Program-made: the position numbers and the translations under genes
Shown here: piece by piece, positions 13,022 to 25,634 of the stretch
Layout: each line of letters opens with the position of its first letter
Position numbering within the stretch: the first letter of the stretch is position 1
Assembly (NCBI RefSeq): GCF_932526225.1
Contig: NC_064036.1
Location: 12,145,181 to 12,209,180 of the forward strand
Length of the DNA: 64,000 bases
Source of the DNA: Nematostella vectensis
Taxonomy: Eukaryota > Cnidaria > Anthozoa > Actiniaria > Edwardsiidae
Direction of reading: 5' to 3'
The notes under the pieces: generated by a model
The model's input: only the letters and a program-made list of their open reading frames with translations
The model's database searches: none
Told to the model about the DNA's origin: nothing

Positions 13022-16000
13022 AAACATTCATGAACGGAGCACTTAAAGGCACGAAGCACTCAACGGTTAGAAGGAGTATTATCACCAATCTCTTAGACCT
13101 ATAGATACGAAGGAGTTAAAACACAAACGTTACTTATTCAAAAGGCATTGTCAGACTCGTTTAAAGTGTGGTAATAAATAACGAGATCACTATGGTTTTT
13201 ACTAAAGCTCGGAAGCACTTTGTCTGCAACGGTGACTTGTCCAATATCTCAAAATACAAAATCGGGAAGGAGAGGAGAGGAAGAATGGTGAGAGGTTAAA
13301 GCCTCGGGAAGACGGCGTTTTGGGTCTTTAATAGAGAGTACTTCAGATCGCTTAAAGTAGAAGTTATCATCACTTTGCCCTCAGGGATATTAAATAAGAA
13401 GCTTGATATTTTAGTGTAGTATACAACTTTTATAAGAAACAGGTGCAAAAAGTAGACTTTACAAAAACCTACTTTTGCGAAAATGAAATCGAGTTTATAG
13501 AAAAGACGTAATACCTTGGATTCCAATATTTGTTTTTGTCCAAAAGGTGTAATAGCCCTATTTGATATCAAGGTCGCCTGTTTTCCAAACAAGTCTTTGT
13601 CGCACTCCTTAGACGTTTGTCTATAGCGTAGTTTCTTATCTTACTGTGATTAAACGCTTTGCAAACTAAACAAAAACAAAATGCTAAACTTTGTAGTGTA
13701 TAGTGCAGCGCTGACACGCTCTTTTGTTGAAGGTCGAGTGAATTCGTATCATTTACTGTTCGAAATATGAGCGCATCACTGCTACCTCAACACATTTTAA
13801 AGAGAAGCTTTTCTACATTTGTTTTATTGCAAAAGATGGCAAATAAATTCTAAACATAATACAATGGTTAGGGTGCGGTACATTGTTTTACCCGACACTA
13901 TCACGAAGTAATACAATCACGAACATTTTATACTAAATATCAACTCCAACTCTTGCTAACAATGAAAACAGGATGGCGAACGGTGAGGTTACTCGCGCGT
14001 AAATAGTTTAAATCGATAAGCTATTGGTGTTTATTCTTAACATTGGAGAATATTTTGTGTATCGTCACCTGCATATAGCTCTGTCGAGTTTATAACTGTA
14101 CGTGTTGAGTACAAAACATTTATAAAAAAAAGTTAAGAATAATTGCCTCTAGTTGAATCACCACCTCGGGTTATTTTGGTTTAATGCAAAAACATGCTAT
14201 TAAAACAACCCTTCATTTCGTGTCAGTCTGAAGTGGCTTGTTTAGACTTGACATAGCTACCTAGTTCTATCCCAACATTATCGACTCAACTTTCCCTCGG
14301 GCAAGATATGACAGGTTTGTTAGTATACTAAGTGAGATGTCAAAAAAAGGAAATTCATAATAAGCCTCTATATAAAGCACTCGAATAGAAACAAAAAGGT
14401 TTACTCTGAAAATCAGTCTAAAAGAGCCATTTAAAACACAGAGACAATTCATTTAGATTTTTACTGATCAAAAGTAGATCGTATGTACCTTACAATTCAA
14501 GCTTTGAAGATCCCTTCAATTAAAAGACCTTGCGATGAATAACAACATTTCACCGTAGCAATTTGCAAAGAACATTTTGAAAACAAGCTTCAGGTACCCG
14601 CGACAACGTATGTGTACATTTCTTGCTTTATTCGGTCTATGTTTATATTTACATTAAAGAAGATTACACCCCACTACTTAACCCTGAAAACATACGTATT
14701 TGATTATACACAAGCCTAGTAGACGAACAATCATGTTTATCGAACAAAACGTAAATAAAGGGTAAAAAATCCCAAACAACACTAAGACCTGCTAATGTTT
14801 TCATCTCGTTTGATTGCTGCAATTCAGATTTTTATCTAGTTGAATAACCGTGACTTTTATAATGGAGAAATTGGGGGATTATTGTAGGGGTTTAAGCTTC
14901 TGAATTGACAACAACAGCCAAATGTAAGTTAGTGGTTTGAGGATTTCTAAACGAGCGGCGAGCTAGTTGTTGTTGAGATATTCTTGTAATACCATCAAAA
15001 CATCAAAAGGTTGTTTTGATAGCAGTAGTGTGATACTTATTTAATATAAGTCAACAAAGTGTGTACGGTAATTCAGACTGTCTATGAGGTAAGAGAATAG
15101 TGATATAGATTATGATGATATGATACGAGTCTTAAAGAGGTGTTCTTCGATTTATTCAGTTCGTTTATCACAGGACACGTAAGTATAACATTATTCAAAT
15201 CTTGTGGCTGAAAAGCGCGATTCTTGCCTTTCTAATGGAAGTTTCTAAAAGAAAAAAAGGTTGCTAGAATGTCTAAAAAGGGGAAATTGGGCAATCCCTG
15301 ACATCTGGATGCGGACTCGAACATTCTCTCTCAGAAGGACAAAGGCTACCGCGTTTTGTTTTCTTCCGAGAGGTCGCCTTTGCAAAGGAAAATGCGAGTC
15401 ACTGTGCGGGAACAAAGACTCAAAACAATAGGCAAACAAGGGGAGATGTCAAACACTATTAGAACAGAAAAGACGCAAACACCGGGAAAATGTTCTTCGG
15501 AACTTACTATTCAAAACAACCATTTGATGTGAAATGAATAATGCAGAAAAACGCTGGGGTCGTCATTTGTAGGGCTCCACATAGATTAAGCTTAACCATG
15601 GTATTATTGGTGCCACTATACCAACTAATAATTAACACACTAGCTTCTCGAAGATACCATTTCTGCCATAGCGGGGCGCCTCGCGCACCAATTAAACCCG
15701 ACTCGAAATTATACTCGAGAAAGAATTGCCTGGGTAACATATGATGGCGGTGTTTCTGCTTTTTTACCATTAAAGCCTTGTTAGTTTCCCTTTCTATGAC
15801 GCACCGCGGGCAGCAAATCGCTCAAATTAATAGGCTATGCGCCTTACTTGACGAGGCTTTACTTACAGCTAAGACCGCCACTTCAACCAACTTAAATGAG
15901 ACCCGGTGTTTGATTAAAAAATGGGCTCGATTCACGAGTGGACAGAAGGAAACCAAAGGAACACAACACAGTTGCAATTAATGAGTTTCGCGAGACAATG

Positions 16001-16939
16001 TGGAGCGCTTGGGCGAGCACGCCCGAGGGTGAAATTTCTTTTGAGAATGCGATAGTTTCCACGCTCAGGGTGCCATGCTGCGCTTTGAAGTACACCGCAA
16101 AAGCGGATGAAAAGGCTAGATAATAAGTGCGTATTCACCAAAAATTCGAGTGCCGGGAATGAGCGGAGAAGTTCTAGCAAAGAGGTGGCGCTGGGAGTTA
16201 AATCGCTCCTGTTAACGCGTGTCTAGTGGATCTTTAAGGCGTGAAGAGCTCTTATACGTGCTGCTCTCATCACCTCATTAAAACACCCGGCAAGGGTAAA
16301 TACACGTAATTGCTAAGGACCCGATGGCAGAACACTCGAGACAAGTACCATAGCTTCGATCTGGAACACAACGCTTGTATAAAAACAACCGTTTTCACCC
16401 ATTTTCACCGTAAAGCGCGCGTCTAAATAAACCAGGCGACGATGCTACACACAGTAAAGCACCCTCAAAACAAAACACCTGGATGGGAGCGCATAGTGCA
16501 CAGCGGTTGGGCACGAGATTCTAGACGAAATACGTTTGACCACATTGTTCTTACGGACAATAGGAACGACAGGCGAAGCTTTAGATCGCTAAGGGATTCA
16601 ATATCCGACGTATGATTGCACGCACTGGGCGGTGTTAAAAGCGCGAGTTTGTGACCAGAGGGTTCAGTTCTTGTAATAGTGAAAACAAGAGCTAGACCCA
16701 AGCAACTGTTTCATATCCAAACGCGTGCCTTTCATGCATACCAGCCACTACATCAATCTTGTTATTATTAATAGATTAAATGTAATTTACGATAGGGAAA
16801 ATTACTACTCCTGTCGCTCAGGCAGAACGTGGTCAAGGGGTACATTTATTTTTGGTTGAATGTTTCTAATTTGCAAGCGACATTTATTTGAATTGAAGAC
16901 AAGATTATATCATTAATATTTCTCTCACCTATTTCGCGA

Positions 16940-16981
16940 ATGATGGGATAAAAATGTTATAAACATTTTTCATCCCATCAT
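16940..16981. repeat. Short hairpin
   Basis: A 19-bp left arm (ATGATGGGAT then AAAAATGTT) pairs with the right arm at 16962-16981, with one bulged C and a 3-nt loop. It is short and AT-rich in its centre. It could be a transposon scrap or a small structured transcript; no function is evident. Confidence 0.35.
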
Positions 16982-19027
16982 CATCTAAATCGGCGGAATA
17001 GATTAATTGTGAAGGCCTCATCGAAGCTTTTAGAATGCATTGTCCAAGGTAGCTAATCAGTTATCACATCAATTTTAAAATTGGACCAAAGAATCGAATG
17101 CACCATGTAACAGTTTACCCTAATGAAAAAGAAATTAGCGCCCACCAAAATATTGTCTAGCAAACAACCAGGTATTGAGTACCAATTGAGAAAACCAATA
17201 ATAGTTTCCGGTTTGGCAAATCCCACTACTTCCTCCGTACTGCAAATAATTCTGAAACAAACCTCTTTTTTTCTTTTTGTTGAACGAGCTAAGGGCCGCT
17301 AATAACGTAACTGGAAATTTTAGCGTGGGTACGCGTACAAAACGCGTCTAATTTAATGTAGGAAAACGTGAAAGGAAGAGTATATTATTATCAGAAATCT
17401 CGCTCTTCTCATCAGATCGAATCACTTTGAGCCTCACCGACGCGAGATCTTGAGATTATCAGATAAATTATGTAATTAAAACAGGGGCGCTTTCAATGGA
17501 CTCCTGGCCAAAATAATGGTCTTTAAAATGAGAGACAATAAATAAACTATTTCACGGAGCAATGTTACGCATAAAAAAGTAAGAATAATGGATGTATAAA
17601 TCTATTCAATGAAAAGGTTTCCAATTCAATACACTAAGTACTTTTGGCAAATGGATGATAATACTGATGATGATGATCGGGGTTAAAGTAATGATCATGA
17701 TAATATAACAGTACCTCAAGATATAACGTGATTTGATTCGCCGCTTCCGACACCAAATACACAGCAAGATCAGTCTGAATTCTCGAAAATAAAATCACCT
17801 GGAAAAATACCTAAAATTTGGTTTACAGAATTCAAATATGAATAAGAAAATTTTTTGGTAAATATGCGGATTACTGATGTTTCTTTTCAGGTCTTTTTTT
17901 TCATTGAAGCCTTAATAACAAAAGGCTCACTAAAATGAGCGCACTCACTACCATTTCATTCCATGTGACATTCAACACATGGGATACCTGTGGTTTAGAA
18001 GGTAACCAGACTTGATAATAAAACCAAGTCAATAAACAAGAAATTGTTTTTAACAAGGGGTTGGTACATGCTATAATTCGTTTTATTTGACACTTCTTGG
18101 TTGTTGTTTTCGGCATTCGTATAAATGGTTTTATTACGTGTACATATTTCAAGGAGGAATTGGTAATTATCTTTAAACACACCAGGGTGTATGTTATTAA
18201 TTAGAGCAACATTATAGATTGTAGTGATATGGCATCTGAAGGTCAGAGCTGTTAACATAAACTTCAGGGATCTGCTTTCTCGTAAACGGATGAGACCTTG
18301 CCAATTATTGTTAGAGTAAGTGGACAAACATTCAGGTGGGCAGACCCTAAATATTAAAAGAATCAAGTTTGAAGTGCGGAAAACGTCACTCGGCGAATAA
18401 AACTCATTCTTAGTGGTAGTAAGTCTCATTCACCAATGACGTCGGATTTTTTCGAAAAAGAATAGTTAGTACGCATCCATCAAGACTTGTCAATTTTTCC
18501 TGAACACTCTTGTTTTTACAAGAATCGAGCCTTTATAAGAGTGTTTGGACAAAACATGCTACGAATATATACCATCCTCGGCGGTTTAAAAACTCTTTAT
18601 GTTTTTTCTTAACACTCTCACACACGATGGTTAAGGTATACATGAATCCCGCTGAATAATGATCAAAACAACATTCAAATAGGCATTTCGGGTAAAATAG
18701 TACCTGAAGAGTTGGTATTTAGAGAGTCAATTAGAACCTACACCATTACAGTTGAAATTACTGGGAAAAATTATAGTCCGGCCTGAGTCGGAAACTCAGA
18801 TGTTCATATACAAAAGAGTAACAAGCGTAAGTAGCACATGTTAAACTTCTGTAAATGGGCAAACTCTTCTTTTTTGCTGAGTTGTAATCCGAGGGGTGTA
18901 GTTAAAGGGGTACGCCAAAGGCAAGCAACCCACCTCGACCGCCGAAAGTGGGTTATTTCTTATTAGGGATCGTCAATTGTTATATATTTTACATATGATG
19001 ACTGCGTCTCCCCCCTCTACCCCATTA

Positions 19028-20066
19028 AACCTGGTTTCCATATAGTCGTAACAGTCGTTAAGGTCGTAACAGTCGGTTGACCCACGGGGGAAACACACGA
19101 CTTGCGTACGACCGATACGACCTTAATGTTTGTTGGTTTCCATTTCGTCGTACCGGTCGTATGCGCGGAGACTGAGACTTTCAAGTCTTTGCGCGCCAAA
19201 AACAAACATAAAGGCGTCGAAAGAGCGAGGCTTTTGGTTTGTTATCTGCTTCTTTGCGCGTACCGTATTTACTCGAATAAACGCCTCCCTCAAATAAGCG
19301 CCTCCCCCGAATTAGCGCCCCCTTTGAACCAAAACTATTAATAAGCGCCACCCTCCCTTCCCAAGGTTTTATGTAACTGAGTAAACTGACTATCATAATG
19401 TAGTTCTACGAAAGCACTGGAGCTCATAGAAAGGACAAGAAAGAGAGTATTTAATGGATGAAAATAGAAAAAAAAGCTGTTTCAAGTCGCATTAATGATA
19501 TGGAGAAAAGAAACTGATGTAGTTTAAAATTGATATTAAATTAATAAAAACACTTCGGCCTTTTTTTCGAAATTTGTCCTTTTAAATAAGCGCCTCCGTC
19601 GAATAAGCCCCGTCTGACAGTCGAAAAATTTAATGAGCGCCGGGGCGCTTATTCGAGTAAACACGGTATATACGAAGGAGAAAAGAAAGAGACGACGACA
19701 CAGATTTTGAGATCAAACTTTTTTCCAGAAGATGGAGCAGCTATTGTTCAACAAAGTTGTTCTTCTTTAATATAACTCCTTACGCTTGTTTCAGGTTGAA
19801 AACAACCAAACGTCCCGTGCATTCTCGTTTAAGAGTGTTTCTATTAAAAAAAAGTTGAGTCGTATCACGCCCATTTCAGGTCGTAACAGTCGGTAGAGAA
19901 AGAACTGGTTCTATATCTGACGACTGTGAAACGACCCGTCGCTTAGGTAGTCTGCCGTAAGGGTCGTCCCATCGAGTGTTTTCATATAGTCGCTAGGGTC
20001 CCGAGGGATTTTTTCAGACGACTTTTACGACCCTTACGACTGTTACGACTATATGGAAACCAACCT
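19028..20066. mobile_element. Non-autonomous DNA transposon with TIRs and a 5-bp target duplication
   Basis: Left end at 19033 starts GGTTTCCATATAGTCG. The right end at 20061 is its reverse complement and closes CGACTATATGGAAACC. About 27 bp match before divergence. Both ends are flanked by AACCT (19028-19032 and 20062-20066), a 5-bp target-site duplication. The motif GTCGTAACAGTCG recurs inside the left end (from about 19045 and 19063) and near 19880, and is nearly present inverted at the right end, which suggests subterminal transposase-binding repeats. No transposase frame is present. Superfamily is not determined. Another element is nested at 19261-19668. Confidence 0.7.
19261..19668. mobile_element. 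Nested MITE with 'ACTCGAATAARCGCC' terminal repeats
   Basis: The left end reads TACCGTATTTACTCGAATAA followed by ACGCC, and the right end is its inverse, closing in CGAGTAAACACGGTA. The ends are TA-bounded, which fits a TA target duplication. The interior repeats GCGCC-type motifs spaced near the left end. It has no coding capacity and lies inside the larger element at 19033-20061, so it inserted later. Confidence 0.6.
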
Positions 20067-21008
20067 TAAGCCCTGGCATCCTACAAATCAGTTCTAAGTT
20101 GGTCTCTATTCTTATAAATACAAGAAACTAGTTCAAGCTTATAGCATATACATATAATAGTATTTTTATTGCTTGTCTTGGCCTTTTGCGCCGTAACTAA
20201 CACCGTACTTGATGTTTGTATAACAATGTTAAACATGCCAACCCCCAACAAGGTTGTCTGGAAGAACAAATGATAACGGGATTAAGGTAAATCAGATGAA
20301 AAGATTGCCATCTATGTTTAGATGGTATTTGGCGATAATCTTGCGCAAGTAAAAACAAACAGTTGCTACTTTGGGTATCATATTATTGGGATGATAAGTG
20401 TAAAAGTTCCTACAGACAAAATCGATAGCTCGTTCACTAATTATTAATAGATCAATCGTTTTTTAAATATTTATATGCAGGAGGCTAGGGTCATGCAAAG
20501 GTCGGAAAAGTCCATAATTTATCAAGATCACAGCTGGAACTCAAGTGTGGGACCTACCGTGAGAAAATGGTTTTATGTTCACCCTTAATAAAGTACACCC
20601 CAGAAGCTGCAAAGAAACAACACATATATCTTACAGTAAATTAACAGTGTGATGAAAGACTGTGTTTTTGTTGTACTACGGATTTCAAATAAATTTACCA
20701 AATTGCGCATTCTGATTGGTCAAGGCGGCGCTAGATTCAATTTATGTATAATCAGGTGAAGAAAGGGAACGCCCACATCAGAAATGCAAAAGAAAAACAG
20801 CTAACATTTCTCAGACGTAAACCGTTTTACGAAACCTATAAAAAAGATTGCTCGATTGGAAGACACAAGAACATAAATGTCGTATTTGTTTTTGCTTTAT
20901 CCTTCACAAACACAAAAAGAACAAAACAAGTTTTTGCCTGCCACATGAATTGTTTTTCAAAAAATGAAAGGCTATTCCAAAGCCAAGATGTGTACCAGAT
21001 GTAACTTT
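20067..21008. other. Intergenic, no feature seen
   Basis: No domain-bearing frame, transposon end or array recognised on either strand. Confidence 0.4.
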
Positions 21009-21485
21009 TCTAAACTGAAGAAACTATACAGATGTCTACTATATAACTTTTCCATCTGTATAGTTTCCAAGGGAAACTATACAGATGCCTAACAGATAAC
21101 TTCTCCAAATAAAAGAAACTATACAGAAGCCTACCAGATAACTTTTCCAAATAAAGGAAACTATACAGAAGCCTACCGGACTTTTCCAAACAGGAGGAGA
21201 AACTGTACAGATACATACCAGACAACGTTTTCAAACAAAAGAATCTATACAGATGTATAACAGATAACATATCCAAACAAGGGAAGCTATGCAGATGTTT
21301 CCAGATAATCATTCCAAACAGGAGATTCTACGCAGATGTTTACCAGAGAACTTTTCAAAACAGGAAAAACTATACAGATGTCTAACAGATAACCAGAAAA
21401 AAACCATGGAGATGTTTACCAGATAACTTTTCCAAATGTCTACCAGATAACTTTCCCAAATCATCGAAACTATGCACCAGATAAT
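21009..21485. repeat. Degenerate minisatellite, units about 40-50 bp
   Basis: Roughly ten imperfect units built around 'AACTATACAGATG', 'ACCAGATAAC' and 'TTTTCCAAACA'. Unit length varies through small indels. On the minus strand the repeats give a chance repetitive peptide, which is not a gene. Confidence 0.75.
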
Positions 21486-22099
21486 CATCCTGACCATTGA
21501 CTATAGAACTAACAATTGATCACTATAAATCATACTCAAGCTTCTGAATATTCTGCGAGTCGATGCTTTCTAGAAAATGCATGAGTCTAGAGTATTTGAT
21601 GCTGGTACTGCATATAGTTGCAGTAGTTAAGTAGAGATACGTAGAGATACATATTTTTGGCTAGTGGTTATCATTAGTAATTCTTTTTATTGTGTCGACC
21701 ATCTAGTTTGAATGCAATTGCATAAAAAAAACATTCAATACAGGAAGGATGTTACAATAAGTCAATCATTTACTGCTTGTATTAATTTTGATGACTTACA
21801 TAGTAGCAAGTATATCGTTTGCTATTACCACTATCCATTTATATATAAACAGATTCTGGCCCCATTCAGGCTCAAACGTCTTGGAAACTGGCTGCCCAGC
21901 ACTAACTTGTAATCCATGGCATCCAACTTAACTGCTTGAAGAATGTCCATACTTTACACACCCCCCCCCCCCCCTTCCCCACCTCCCAGTAAGGGAACGT
22001 TTTCACAAGTGTTAATGATGAATGTTCTTTCATTGCTGTTGCAATTTTTATAATATTGAATACTTTAACCCTTCAAAATTTGAAGGGTAGATGGTTGTC
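21486..22099. other. Intergenic, with a poly-C tract
   Basis: No gene seen. A run of 14 C begins at 21961, followed by TTCCCC. It is a simple-sequence tract prone to length change. Confidence 0.5.
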
Positions 22100-22800
22100 A
22101 AGCTAGCCTTGTAAACAGTGCCAATAAAAGCAAAAAGCCACCTTCTGACCCCAGATGATGTAGTCAAATATGGAAGAGGAGGCTTGCAATGAAGCTGTGA
22201 TCTCTTCTGTGGTGGTGAATCCTCCTTGATGTTTTCATCTAGCTCAGCCTCCTCTAGGTCATCTAGTCATCTTCCTGACCACCAGGCTGCACTATGGAAG
22301 GATTACCTTCTGTGGTTAAAGGAGGTGGTGTTTTATCTTCTTCTTGGTGATCTTCTTAGGGGCTGACACTTTCCTGTTCCTCACAAGGCCCCTGCCACTG
22401 GTTACAACTGATTAAGAAGGATTTGCCCTTGTTCTTCAGCTTATGACAGTTCTTCTATAGACCATGTTTCAGCTACAGGCATGTTAGGGAGATTTCTACT
22501 ACCTCCAAGCTGTTCTTTGGTTGGTCTTGAAGAAGTGGTAGTTTGAGGAGTGTCATCAAGACAGAAGGGTAGCGGTAGGTTCCTGTGAAGGACTTGTGTT
22601 TGGTCACCATTCCTGGCAGTACAGACCAGTAGGTAAGGTGATTTCTTGAATACTTATACATACACTTGCTCTTCCCAACTGTCCCTCCATGTTCTTGTTC
22701 AGTTGCATTAGTTCTGCCTCACATATAGTAATGTTCTTCTTGACAGTGTAAATCATAGCCCGCGTTTTGCTGGGGTTATACTACTTGTTGACAGATTCTC
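22100..22800 (-). pseudogene. Decayed Ty3/gypsy-type pol 3' end (integrase C-terminus)
   Basis: Read on the minus strand from about 22710 down to 22450, a frame broken by one stop gives TWRDSWEEQVYV, then VFKKSPYLLVCTARNGDQTQ and VLHRNLPLPFCLDD. The pattern of a Trp-led segment, a 'YxVR-NGD' core and 'VLHRNLLLP' is typical of the integrase C-terminus of Ty3/gypsy retrotransposons. Further Pro/Glu-rich pieces follow in other frames down to 22100. A weak RNase H-like fragment (KDIFVVVQSFKEW, MYLEGQ) lies on the same strand near 24000-24150, about the expected distance upstream, but the DNA between is unrecognisable. Frames are broken, so it is dead. No LTRs were found. Confidence 0.45.
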
Positions 22801-25470
22801 TGATGCAATTTCATAGGCATAAGCAAGCTAGCTTTGCAACTGCTCCACATACTACATGTACAGTAAGATCATTGTACTTGGTAACTCGCAAGATGGAAAG
22901 AATGTGTACTATTTTTTCAAAATAGCCAATCAGGGACGTCCATTATACGAGAGTATCGGGTAACGAAGATTGCAAGAGAATTGCGCTAGCTTATCGTACT
23001 GTTTGTTATGACTCAAACCCCCTGAGAAATGTCTTATTTCTTGATGCAATAAGCTATTTGGTCGCTGGATGCCATATCGAAGACTCTGAGGCAATGTTGT
23101 GGTTCGTATTCGATGTTTGTTTTGTTGAAAAATTCTGGAGTTACCCTTCAAAGCTTTGCATGGCTGAACAAATAAATTACACTTCCTTCTACTAAAAAAA
23201 TATGTCTAACTTAGCAGGTTATTCTTCCTAGGTGGTGACTGTGACTAGAAATAAGCAAAGACCACCAGTAGCAAAACAAAGAGAATAACATATGTCAAGT
23301 TGTGTTTACCTATGCAATAAATGAACCTTGCATTAAAAGTCTTACCAATGATATTATTCTTGTCAGCATTGAATATTCTATATCCCTTCTAATAAAGATA
23401 CTGAGTACTCGCTTCAATCCAAATTTGTAATTTAGGGTAACATACTTTCATATAGTATTCAAGTAACCTACAGTACACTACTTCGTTGCAACTTGGAAAC
23501 AAGCATTAACAGTCTATATACTAGTCTATCTGCCTTGATTTCCCTATTGACGGGAAAAACCACATATGCTTGCCCAATCCCTTGTGTTGATTTTCTATCC
23601 CAAAGGGTACAGTATAACTCAAGCTTGAAGTCGACAATAATATTATCACTAGCATTAAGCATTTTTATTTTTCAATTAATAAACACATTGAACCCTCAAC
23701 CGGCCTGTACCGGCTTTGGGAAGTACCCACAACCCAAAAAATTCATAAATGCAAAATAAACACAACAAGATGAAGATACTCAGGCATCAGTCTAAGGGAT
23801 AAATGGTCTTGCAGATATGCATCCAACCAAGGTGTTGGCATCTACTCTTAAGCCAAATAATAGCACAGGTTCTTTGACAAATCTCAAATCAAACAAGGAG
23901 AGAAAAGCAGAATCACCCCTCTCAATAAAACGCTCAAAATACCACACAAGGTAGAGAGGTCAGCAAACACAGCTCAAGACACAAATAGATACCTTTATTC
24001 TGACCCTCCAGGTACATTTCCATGGCCTCAAAACACAATGTCCATTCCTTGAAGGATTGTACAACCACGAAAATATCTTTACGTATTGCAAAGCATTTTG
24101 GGAGATCCAGGGGAAAATTCACGAGGGGAGGGCCAGTCAACACTCCTCTCCCCAAAGACAGATGGTTTTTTATAAGTCTTTTCACCCCGAAGCCAAACAA
24201 ATCAATTCCAGGTCATACAGACCCATAATAGCAGTGTAAACGATTTTGGAATCAATTTGGTTTCAGAAAAGACAGCATTTAGGAGAGCTGTGGTGATTCA
24301 TTAGAAAATTATTTGCTCATCCTGGCAAACTCAAACAAGAAAAAATCATCATGAATCCACCTTTGCTTGCAAATATCCATAAGCAAAGCACTCAATTATG
24401 CCTCAAAAGACTTCATGATGTCCTGAGACACTCTCCTAATATGCTCATAGCTGTATTTTTGATGAAAAATACAAGCAACCATCAACTTGTGCTGGCTTCA
24501 GCACAACGATGAGGGATTAAAAGTGGGGACCGCAAAGCACTGTTGGAAAGCTTGGATACCGCTGACTAGGTGCAGCTGTGTTTGACTTTGACAGGCTGTA
24601 TAAAACTCAGAATAGGAGGGGGGGGAGGTATCTGTTTTCAGTCTGTTTTTTGTAAATTCAGCTCCAAAAAAGCCAGGAGTCAATGGGTTAAAATATCAGG
24701 AAATTGGTACATTTAACTCTAGAAAAACTCATAAGCTTTTCTGGCTTAAGTTATGGATTGAAGATCATGTTTATGATGAGAAATTCCACAGTATGACTTT
24801 GCCTCTCCCGTGCGTTTTAGGAAACACTTACTTTTAGGAAACACGGTGTAAGTTTCGATTCCATAATTTTCCTTCAGCATCATTCTTACTTGTCCATTTC
24901 GTAGTTAGAAATCAACAAAACTTCGCCATTCCTGCATCAATGAATGCGCTATTAGGAAATAAAAAGAGAGACCTGTTTAGAATTCACAATTGGACTGCGA
25001 AACAATATGCTGATAGATCGAAACAACAAGCGAAAAGCGGGAAAGTCAAAGATGGCGGGGAGTCGTCCCGTGTATCTCAGAATATCCCTAGGCCATTGGG
25101 ATCTACTTGATCAAACTTTCACATAATTTTTATTTCAGTAAATTAGCACATACCTCAATACGGTGGGTAGGGATGGAAAGTCATCCATATTTCTTGTGTT
25201 GTCAAAATACTCTGTCCTCGTGGTCGGTTGATGTGGTTGTTCATGTTTGTTTTACTAACGTACAACACAGGCAACCCAAACGTACAGGCAGGAACGTAAT
25301 GACACATTGCTTGAAACTTCAATTGCCGGTTAAAAAAGCGTGACAGATACCTGCATAAATTACATAGCTTTGACTCCTATGTGCTGTTTTTTTTTCTTGT
25401 GATTCATAGATCAATAATATGTTTTCTGTTTGTTTTCTGTCTCTTTGCGCTTTTTAACCCATCGATGGCT
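22801..25470. other. Intergenic upstream of COPB2
   Basis: No complete gene. It contains the weak minus-strand RNase H-like scrap near 24.0-24.15 kb noted with the gypsy remnant, a short G-rich run near 24618 and a YY1-like motif at 25048-25060. Short frames on both strands have no domain. Confidence 0.4.
25048..25060 (+). promoter_or_regulatory. YY1-like motif
   Basis: AAAGATGGCGGGG fits the AAGATGGCGGC core that marks promoters of many animal housekeeping genes. It lies about 590 bp before the COPB2 start codon. It could be a distal COPB2 start site or the promoter of an unannotated transcript. Confidence 0.3.
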
Positions 25471-25634
25471 ACCTGTGGAATGGACTAGAGCGACAGCAGT
25501 ACCTGACCAGCTGTATTACGTGTAAGCTCCATATCGAGGCCTGTCGTTCCTTGTGCCACGTCGGCCATTTTGACTGAGATTCGCAGAGTTCTACCATCAA
25601 ATTCAAAGGCATTTCAGCTTGATTTATCGCAAAA
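25471..25634 (+). promoter_or_regulatory. COPB2 proximal promoter and 5' UTR
   Basis: GC-richer than its surroundings. A YY1-like GGCCATTTTG lies at 25563-25572, about 65 bp before the ATG, where it usually sits near the start site of TATA-less housekeeping genes. No TATA box is seen. The leader would be short, and the first coding exon contributes only the ATG. Confidence 0.45.

Larger units (their letters stand above)
4381..19027. other. 14.6-kb intergenic region, no gene recognised
   Basis: Read on both strands, this stretch gives only short open frames with no conserved domain and no convincing exon chain. Small structures seen: an exact 21-bp tandem duplication at 10021-10062; a CACGTG-containing inverted repeat at 12991-13021; and a 19-bp hairpin with one bulge at 16940-16981. 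GC-richer patches occur near 11.1-11.2 kb and 15.7-16.1 kb. It could carry regulatory DNA or non-coding transcripts that cannot be called from sequence alone. Confidence 0.45.

Noticed and set aside
17995..18429. 144-codon minus-strand frame
   Set aside because: No recognisable domain, AT-rich composition, no supporting neighbours or splice pattern.
24022..24239. + strand frames near 24.1 kb
   Set aside because: No domain; the minus strand here has the weak retroelement signal instead.
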